Source: Centrapalus pauciflorus
Taxonomy: Eukaryota > Streptophyta > Magnoliopsida > Asterales > Asteraceae
Direction of reading: 5' to 3'
Assembly: GCA_020465985.1 (NCBI GenBank)
Contig: JAANYP010002360.1
Location: forward strand, 330,059-394,058
DNA length: 64,000 bases
Positions 56,685 through 64,000 of the stretch are shown here, one piece after another. Within the stretch, counting starts at the first letter, position 1. Every line of letters begins with the position of its first letter. The notes under the pieces were generated by a model. The model was given only the letters and a program-made list of their open reading frames with translations, did not search any database and was not told the DNA's origin. A program made the translations under genes and the position numbers.

Positions 56685-57029
56685 TGTTAGATTTATTATT
56701 TCGATCATAGGAGTTGTTTTGTAATATTTATTATCTTTGTATTTTGTCTTGTATTTAATTTCCATGTAATTTATGTTTATGTAAAAGTCAAGGGGCCAAA
56801 TGTGCCAAGTTGTAGAAGTTAATTAAAGGAGCCTAGAAATAGGCTCCTAGGGTTACTTTCTAATACACGGTTGACATTTGAAAAAATATTACAGCCGCCA
56901 CTGTTCCTTTACTCTCAACATTCATATTGTCTTCTTCTTCATCATTTCACCTTTATTGAGCTTGTTTCTTCATGTGTATGATAAGAAAATCGTCAAGGTG
57001 CTGAAAATATACGGGAATACATTATTACA
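56685..57029 (+). repeat. Element C 3' LTR
   Basis: 345 bp, partner of 42754-43098, with about five substitutions. Confidence 0.95.
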
Positions 57030-58841
57030 CTGTATATAACGTTGGTTTATAAAAGTACTAGATTAATTTCAACGTAAGTTTTATTTTATTATTCATGTAA
57101 TTTATTGGAATAATGGAAATGAATTGATTATCTGTATATAACGTAGGTTCATGAATTACTTGATTAATATCAATCTAAGTTTTATTTTATTATTCATGTA
57201 ATTTCATGGATTAACGGAATTGAATTGATTATCAGTGTATAACCTAGGTTTATGAAATTACTTGATTAATTTTAACGTAAGTTTTATTTTATTATTCATG
57301 TAATTTCATGGATTAATGGAAATGAATTGATTATCTGTATATAACGTAGGCTTATAAAATTACCTGATTAATTTTAACATAAGTTTTAGTACTCATGGCA
57401 TGGAATGCAATTGAATTGAATTGAATATATGTATATACCCTAGGTTCATGAAATTACCTGATTAATTTTAACATAAGTTCTATTACTCAAGGAATGGAAT
57501 GCAATTGAATAATTCAATATCTGTATATAACCTAGGGTCCTGAAATTATCTGATTACTTTTAACATAAGTTTTATTATTTAATTGATTTAAATTGGAAAA
57601 TTATGTTTTTGCTAGTTTCGAGCTGGTAGTTCAATTTCTCAAGTTGTTAGTGCATTTTCTAAAGCTGTTAAGTGTTTTATAAACCCAGGATCATGAAATT
57701 ACGTACTTGATTAATTTCAACCTAAGTTTTACTTTATTATTCATCTAATTTCATTGATTAATGGAAATGAATTGATTATCTGTGTATAACCTAGGTTCAT
57801 TAAATTACTTGATTAATATCAACCTACGTTTTATTGTATTATTCATGTAATTTCATGGATCAATGGAAATGAATTGATTATCTGTGTATAAACTAGGTTC
57901 ATGAAGTCACTTGATTAATTTCAACCTAAGTTTTATTTTATTATTCATGTAATTTCATGGAATAACGGAAATGAATTGATTATCTGTGTATAACCTAGGT
58001 TTATGAAATTACTTGATTAATTTTAACCTAAGTTTTATTTCATTATTCATGTAATTTCATGGATTAATGGAAATGAAATGATTATGTATATATAACGTAG
58101 GTTTATAAAATTACTTGATTAGTTTTAACCTAAGTTTTATTACTCATGGAACGGAACACAATTGAATTGAATTGAATATTTGTATATAATATAGGTTCAT
58201 GAAATTACCTGATTAATTTAACATAAGTTCTATTACTCATGGAATTGAATGCAATTGAATTGAATTGAATATCTGTATAAAACCTAGGTCATGAAATTAT
58301 CTGATTAATTTTAACCTAAGTTTTATTATTTGATTGAGTTAAATTGGAAAATTATGTTTTTGCAAGTTTCGAGCTGTTAATTTAATTTATCAAGCTGTTA
58401 GTGCATTTTGTCAAGCTGTTAAGTGTTTTATAAACCTAGGTTCATGAAATTACGTACTTGATTAATTTCAACCTAAGTTTTATATTATTATTAATGTAAT
58501 TTAATGGATTAATGGAAATGAATTGATTATCTGTATATAACGTAGGTTTATTAAATTACTTGATTAATTTCAACCTAAGTTTTGTTTTATTATTTATGTA
58601 ATTTATTGGAATAATGGAAATGAATTGATTATCTGTATATAACGTAGGTTTATTAAATTAAATGATTAATTTTAACCTAAGTTTTATTACTCATTGAATG
58701 GAATGGAATGCAATTGAATTGAATATCTGTATATAACCTAGGTTCATTAAATTACCTGATTAATTTTAACATAAGTTCTATTACTCATGGAATGGAATGC
58801 AATTGAATTGAATTGAATATCTATATATAACCTAGGGTCAT
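57030..58841. repeat. AT-rich tandem array, right part
   Basis: Continuation of 41478-42753 after element C. It holds some 17-18 monomers of about 100 bp of the same two types. The TGTTTTTGC...TTTCGAGCTG unit occurs at 57604 and again at 58355, 751 bp apart, close to the 747 bp seen on the left. The array is cut by element B2 at 58842, so its right end is not visible. Confidence 0.85.
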
Positions 58842-59491
58842 TGTAAGGTCTACGACTGCAAGATCTATCTAGACGCGGATCCGTGAACGAGTGCGGAATC
58901 CTCGTTGACGGTTAGACGGACAACTCTCAACCAACGGAACACGGAGACTATTAGACGCTGAACGAACGACACACGAACGATCCTACGTACTAATTCTCTC
59001 CGAAACGGCACTCACCTAGCTGATAAACTCGAGATCGCCTCTTGCTTAATTCCTCACGAATTCTACCAAAAGTCACCTAATGATTCGAGTCTATCACTAA
59101 TTATAGACCCAGATTCGAATCTGATGTGGGTCAGACTCGAATCTGGCCCAAGGCCCATTCGAGTCTGTCCAACATGACAGTCTCGAATCTATCCTAAATT
59201 CGAATCTAAGGTCTCATTCGAATCTATCACAGATTCGAATGTATCCTCTTATGCAATTCGAATCTAGCCTTTGACATATACAACTAAGTGTTTGAAACTT
59301 TTGATATTACCTTATGACTGATTTTATCTTTGAACTTTATGTTTGAACTTCTTGTAATACGTTACATCAAGTTCAAACATACAAACACTGATAATCATCA
59401 ATCATACATAATATATATATATAACAAACATACGCTAAATCACAATGTAAGACAACTTAGACTGCTATCGTCACACGGGATGTACCAACAG
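58842..59491 (-). repeat. B2 3' LTR
   Basis: 650 bp, starting TGTAAGGTC and ending GTACCAACA, clearly related to the B1 LTR. From about 59085 to 59275 it has some ten TTCGAATCT / AGACTCGAA motifs, where B1 has TTCGAATTT / AAACTCGAA. Confidence 0.9.
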
Positions 59492-59505
59492 ACTCCCCCT
59501 TGACG
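59492..59505 (-). other. B2 polypurine tract
   Basis: GTCAAGGGGGAGTC on the minus strand, identical to B1. Confidence 0.85.
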
Positions 59506-59549
59506 ATAGCTTCTAATAATTCACACATTTGATTTAAGAACATGGTTTA

Positions 59550-62549
59550 TTATTGATTCAAAACACTACCAGCATACAGACCTTTCTCGACGCAAACCTT
59601 GACCACATTTTCATACTTACTAGCCTCAGTATCCATATGTGCGTCACTGGAAATCTTACAGTTATACAAAATCTGCAGGTCTTCTTTAGATAGGTTCACC
59701 AGGTGAAGCGGGTCATAGACTCTAAGGATGACCTTTTCTTCAAAATCTTCCATGACTGCTTCCCCGGTCTCTGTATCAGCATACCACCAATGTAGATTTC
59801 GCAAAACATTCTGTGGCATTTTCTTCAGAGGTACCTTCCTCAGGCATTTCACTGGTTTGTACTGAATCCTCATCCAAGGTCGGCCTGTAAGAGGATCTAT
59901 ACGTGACTTATCCTCGACTCTTCTTCCGACCCTTGGACTCAACCGTTCAAACTTCCTAGATCTCCCCTCCTTTCTTATTATTCTTTCAATTACATTCGCA
60001 TAAGGATCATCACCAATATTTATCAGATCTTTCCATGCAAGCGCTGTGATTTCAATCTTTGGAAGGGTGTTGAATGCTTTCAATGTTCGCCTTATGTACT
60101 GAAGCCCGTCTTTTCTTTTAATTATAAAAAGTTGAAGATCTCTGTCAAAGAACCAACTTAAGATTCGCTCAGATAGCTTCCCTGTACCAGGCACTTTCAT
60201 TGATCTCCTAATTGCTAACTCCTTCTCTTCGGCTCTGAACCATAGCTTCCTTTTTTCTTCGTTACTTAGCTCTCTTGCTGGTTCTTCAGTCGATGACTTA
60301 GGATTCAAGGCAGCATTCACTATGTCAACATCGACAATTCTATTTCCATCTATCATATAAGTGTCAGTGATAGGATTCTGCTGTACAACTATTTCGTCAG
60401 CTTCATCATCCTCATCAGCTACTACTTCATCTTCAGGTTGCCAATCTACTATCTCTTCCGGAATAAACTCTCCTTCTTCAAGCTCTTCATCTTCATAATC
60501 AAAACCTCCATCCAGTGGATCATCATCGAGATCCATGAGTGCTTCAATCATCTCACTGATCTCAAAGTCTGAAGGCTGTTTAGATGAACTAGCTTCACCC
60601 CTTTCTCCTTCGCCTTGACTAGGCTCCCCCTGAACTTGTATAACTTGAGCTGCAGAAAAATCTACAGACTCAATCTCTTTATTCGCACCGGGATCATTGC
60701 CTTCATTATCATCATCTTTTCGCTATACTTCCTGATCTTTACAACTCGTCTCCCCCTGAGTTTGTAGATTTTTCATAAGTTGCTCTAGGAGGGACCGCAT
60801 TGCTCGGATTTCAGACGATTGATCAGCAACAAACGATTTAATCTCCGAGTTTTCGTCTCTAACACTTTCAACAATCTTTCTCAGTTCTGCATTCTCCTTA
60901 TCAAGATTAGAGTTATGCTCTTGGAGTTCACCGACTGCTTTTGTGAGAGTTATGATTTGAACGTTCTGAAAGTCGACACGACTCTTGAGTTGCATGATTC
61001 GTTGATTGTCAGTATAGGCTGCTGATGTAGAAGGGATGGACTGAATGGGAGCAGGATTGAATGGTTGGGGAATGTAGGGTTCATGTTGCTGAGGTGGCGG
61101 TGATGGTGGAGCTGTAACTTGGGGTTGGGTTTGGGTTTGAGGCTGAGGTTGTGCATCGGACTCTGATGAAGTCCCCTGCATAAACCTGTGATGTTTGGCC
61201 CGTTGCCTTGTCACCAACTGAGCAGTCTCATCTTCTTCAAAATCGGACTCCTCCGATTCCCTGGCCTCTCGCCTCCTCGAACCACCTTCATTGACAATCA
61301 ATCGCGAACCATAAGTTCCAATTTGAACTTCAGGAACTGCAGCTGCAGGAACTTCCTCTGAATCTGATTCGGATTCTGAAGATATTAATGCGTCATCTGC
61401 CCTTTCTGGTTCGTATTCGTCAACATCACGAAATATATCATCTTCATCTCCAGGCGGACTAAGCAGCTCACCCACTAATGCTGCTGCCACATCTTCATTT
61501 GCATTAGGACCAGAAGACCATATTTCCTCCAAGGTCTGAGCAATCTGCTCAGATTCGGGGACTGCACCTGAAGTCCCTGCTTCTTGTGCCTGTGGTTGTT
61601 CACTTGTTGAAGGCCTGGATGCCTGAATTTGACTAGCAGGTTGTTGCTGTTGGCGTCGTGGATCACGCGGCCTAGCACGCGGCTGTTGTTGGCGTTGCGG
61701 TTGCTGTTGCTGTTGCTGTTGTTGCGGTTGAATATCAACTACCCCTGCCCAGTTGGCATCACCTGGGGCTTGAAATTCCCTGTCTACAATTGCTCCAAAT
61801 AATGGACGCGCAACCGGAACAGCTAATCGTCCTCGATGTGAGGAACAGTCAGCAAAGATGCGTTTATCCATAACATTGATGCTCAAAGTGTCATCTGATT
61901 GTGGCAAATTTGGCAAAAAGTGCCTTATCAACATCATCACAAATCTTGGATACAGAAGGAATCTTTCTCTGTCAGGAGCTGTAATCTGATGGATGAATTC
62001 CGAGAAAAACAACTGCGAGAAGCTGAACTTCCTATTATACACCATCGCAATCACCCCTGATTGGATCTTTGAGACGATGTAATCAAAACCAGCCTTCTTT
62101 GGCGCAAAACAAACCATGAACACGTGGACCAGAAATCGCCACTGCCCTATCAATCCACTTTTCATATAAGATGATTTCGTAACGTCCAGACTATAGCCCA
62201 TTCTCAGAAACGCGGCTTGTCTAATACTCAATGGAAAGTCTATAGGCCCGTCTTCTTGTTCCTGTGAACCCAACTGTAGCACTTGGCGCAACATATCTGC
62301 TGAGAAGACTAGAGGTTGGCCAGCGATTCTGGTTCTGATAACTGTCGGGGTGACAGTACAGTCCACCTGTAAATGATCATAAAACTGGCGTACATATGAA
62401 ATTACAATTGGAATGTTATGATACAAAGCATAGCTAATCCTAGACTCAGCTAGGAAATCTAAAACTTCGCGAAAACCCTGCGCCTCAGGGATATTATTAT
62501 CTGGATTAAGGACCATATTATGCTTTGGGACAAAAGCGTGAACTGCCAT
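59550..62549 (-). pseudogene. B2 accessory ORF (aORF-B2), about 1000 codons, one amber stop
   Basis: The start is taken at ATG 62549 (MAVHAFVPKHNMVL), five bases after the predicted acceptor TTATTGTGCAG and matching the B1 start; an upstream ATG at 62591 lies in the predicted intron. Residues 1-260 are the shared globular domain (YVRQFYDHLQVDC, MGYSLDVTKSS, CFAPKKAGFDYIV, LLYPRFVMMLIRHFL). A poly-Gln tract, acidic stretch and coiled coil follow. One TAG at 60723-60725 (after CKDQEV) breaks the frame, which stays open on both sides. The C-terminal domain (LFIIKRKDGLQYIRR, WKDLINIG, RVYDPLHLVNL) ends at 59550. It is the best-preserved B-type copy. Confidence 0.88.
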
Positions 62550-62551
62550 AT

Positions 62552-63121
62552 CTGCACAATAAATAAAACTGTTAGACTCATTAAAAATCAATAAACTTGT
62601 TTAAATTCAAAATTTGTTTTATTTTGTACTTGATTAAATACAAAATCTAACACAATTAAATTTCCACAAGTTTAATAAAATTTAAATTAAACAAAGTAAA
62701 TAAAGTACAGATTCGAAAGTAACAGATTCGAAGTGTCCATATTCGAGTGTAATGGACAGATTCGAAGAGTCCCTTTTCGAGTCTAATGGACAGATTCGAG
62801 GATCATGGTTATCTCGAATCTAATGACAGATTCGAGAAACCCATGAACAGATTCGAGAGTCGTAGAACAGACTCGAAGCCTCGTCGTTTTTGTTTTCAAC
62901 TAAAACCCAAGATTTTAACCATTTTGAACTTGGTAAATCCCATACATTAGTTCAACTAGGTTCTAATCACTGATTTATGCTTTTAATTTGAGATCTTATA
63001 GGTCCTAACTTAGTTTATTTAGCAAAACCCTATTTTGACCTATAAAGCTTCAAAATTTGATGTTTTAGCTTAAAATTGTGTATAAAACTACACAAATCTT
63101 GTACAATCTGGTTGATTATAC
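62552..63121 (-). other. Predicted 5' UTR intron of aORF-B2 (570 bp) with AGAYTCGAA motifs
   Basis: The minus-strand donor is CTAG|GTATAATC (GT at 63121-63120) and the acceptor TTTATTGTGCAG (ends 62552). Both are identical to B1 at these borders. Positions 62705-62880 hold about ten motifs, nearly all ACAGATTCGA or AGACTCGA. Confidence 0.6.
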
Positions 63122-63400
63122 CTAGAAGTGTCTGTAGAATCGAACACAAAGTCTTCAAAGTCGACAAAATGTCGTTTAGGAGAAAAACGGTAGACTCGAG
63201 AACAGATTCGAAATCGCCAATATAGATTCGAGAGTATAGATTCGACAACAGTAAGTATTAAATGACTTCACTGTTAACCTATTTATACCACCAACCCTCG
63301 AGTCTAAGCATAGATTCGAATCTACTGACAGATTCGAAGTACTCCTTATTCGAGTCTGTCTTAGATTCGAAACCTCCAACACTTAGAAAAATTTCGAAAA
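63122..63400 (-). promoter_or_regulatory. B2 internal promoter region with TATA box and motif cluster
   Basis: TATAAATA on the minus strand at 63280-63287, in the context GGTATAAATAGGT shared with B1. AGATTCGA and AGACTCGA motifs lie on both sides (63190-63245 and 63297-63380). Confidence 0.6.
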
Positions 63401-64000
63401 TTTTGAAATAAGTTCAACTTTTCCAACTTTTTTTCTACGGTATTGTGTAACCAGATAAACCATGCCAACTCTTTTACCCTAAGCAACAGATATTTCACGC
63501 AATGTTTATTTTATTCAACTTTGAATGCACCCTCAGTAACTTTTGACCTTTTACCTAAGTAAAAATTAAACTAAACTAAAATAAAATAAAATAACTAAGG
63601 TAAAAATAAAATAAAATAAAATAAAATAAAATAAAATAAAGTAAAATAAAATTTTGACCAAAAATTTAATCTAGACTTAAGAAAAAATTTACAATCTAAG
63701 CTAAATACTTAACAACATATTTTTGATGAGTATAGTCTAAGAAAGGTTCAATCAGATAGCGATGTCCGATACTAACTTTCAGTACTTAAACTTTCACACT
63801 TAGGAATTTTTGATTCCTTTGATTGTTTGTTGTGACATACCTATTTAGCCAATTGTTGGTATTTTACCCTGTTAAACATAGACATACTTTTATGATCAAG
63901 GCACACAGACAAAAATTCTACCTTGTTGGTATTTGCAAACTTTCTTTAAAAGACAAACATCGGACACAGGTCTGTATTCTCATACAACAAAGTGTCTTAG
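63401..64000. other. B2 spacer, AT-rich, ending in the first hairpin unit
   Basis: AATAAAATAAAATAAAA repeats occupy about 63570-63650. No gene is seen. From about 63947 the sequence AAGACAAAC...GACACAGGTCTG...GTGTCTTAG matches hairpin unit 1 of B1 and is cut by the window edge. Confidence 0.65.

Larger units (their letters stand above)
42754..57029 (+). mobile_element. Element C: 14.3-kb Ty1/copia retrotransposon with accessory ORF
   Basis: Two 345-bp LTRs, starting TGTTAGATTT and ending ATTATTACA, differ at about five positions. Perfect CTGTA duplications lie at 42749-42753 and 57030-57034. Primer-binding site, gag, pol, a 2-kb spacer, accessory ORF and PPT are in order. The length is large for copia: the leader is about 1 kb, the pol-aORF spacer 2 kb and the accessory region 3.4 kb. 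Gag, pol and aORF are all broken by a few stops or shifts. Confidence 0.95.
58842..64000 (-). mobile_element. Element B2: Ty1/copia retrotransposon, relative of B1, incomplete at window edge
   Basis: The 3' LTR, polypurine tract, accessory ORF and the start of the spacer are present; pol and gag lie beyond the window. The layout matches B1 throughout, including TATA box, intron borders and hairpin unit. The expected target duplication would be GTCAT (58837-58841); its partner is outside. Confidence 0.9.

Overview
This window is eukaryotic nuclear DNA from a plant, and almost all of it is nested LTR retrotransposons. I found no host gene, rRNA or tRNA gene. All primer-binding sites match the plant initiator-Met tRNA. 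The accessory proteins resemble, from memory, proteins that fill Asteraceae genome annotations (often labelled 'synaptobrevin, longin-like' or 'xylulose kinase-1'). My guess is an asterid eudicot, perhaps Asteraceae, with a repeat-rich genome; the family call is inference.

Five retrotransposons have at least one edge defined to the base, and four have matching 5-bp target-site duplications (TSDs). An old minus-strand Ty1/copia element, D, is the substrate on the left (1-898 and 34655 to about 41477; it runs off the left edge). Copia element B1 (899-34654, minus, TSD GAATT) sits inside D's accessory gene. B1 was then hit twice: copia element A (3614-14490, minus, TSD CTCTT) lies in its accessory gene, and a Ty3/gypsy chromovirus, G (22154-32014, minus, TSD TTAGA), lies in its gag. 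Right of D is an AT-rich tandem array (41478-42753 and 57030-58841). It is split by the 14.3-kb copia element C (42754-57029, plus, TSD CTGTA) and bounded by B2 (58842 to beyond 64000, minus), a relative of B1. Direct LTR comparison by eye gives about 5 substitutions in 690 bp for A, about 20 in 2485 for G, about 5 in 345 for C and about 15 in 600 for B1, which agrees with the nesting order.

Elements A-D carry gag and pol plus a third long ORF (aORF) between RNase H and the 3' LTR, the place of env in retroviruses. With their long coiled-coil Gag and duplicated polypurine tracts (PPTs) they look like Sireviruses. The five aORFs (D, B1, A, C, B2) share an N-terminal globular domain; those of A, B1, B2 and C also share a C-terminal RxDG-type domain. 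None has a visible membrane anchor. Four of the five are preceded by what looks like a complete gene front end: TATA-like box, short 5' UTR, GT donor, and a 0.5-1.3 kb intron ending in a pyrimidine-rich AG a few bases before the ATG. A has a shorter, intronless version.

The most interesting signal is a dense cluster of short motifs, different in each family, in these introns and also in leaders and LTRs: GCAGCWTGAR in A, AAAYTCGAA in B1, AGAYTCGAA in B2, CTCGAATGA in D, CATCCGAATTCGG in C. B1 and B2 differ by the same base in nearly every copy. The gypsy element G, which has no aORF, carries the motif of C in its LTRs. I propose that the aORF proteins recognise these motifs, by analogy with VANC proteins of VANDAL transposons. 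This is inference and can be tested.
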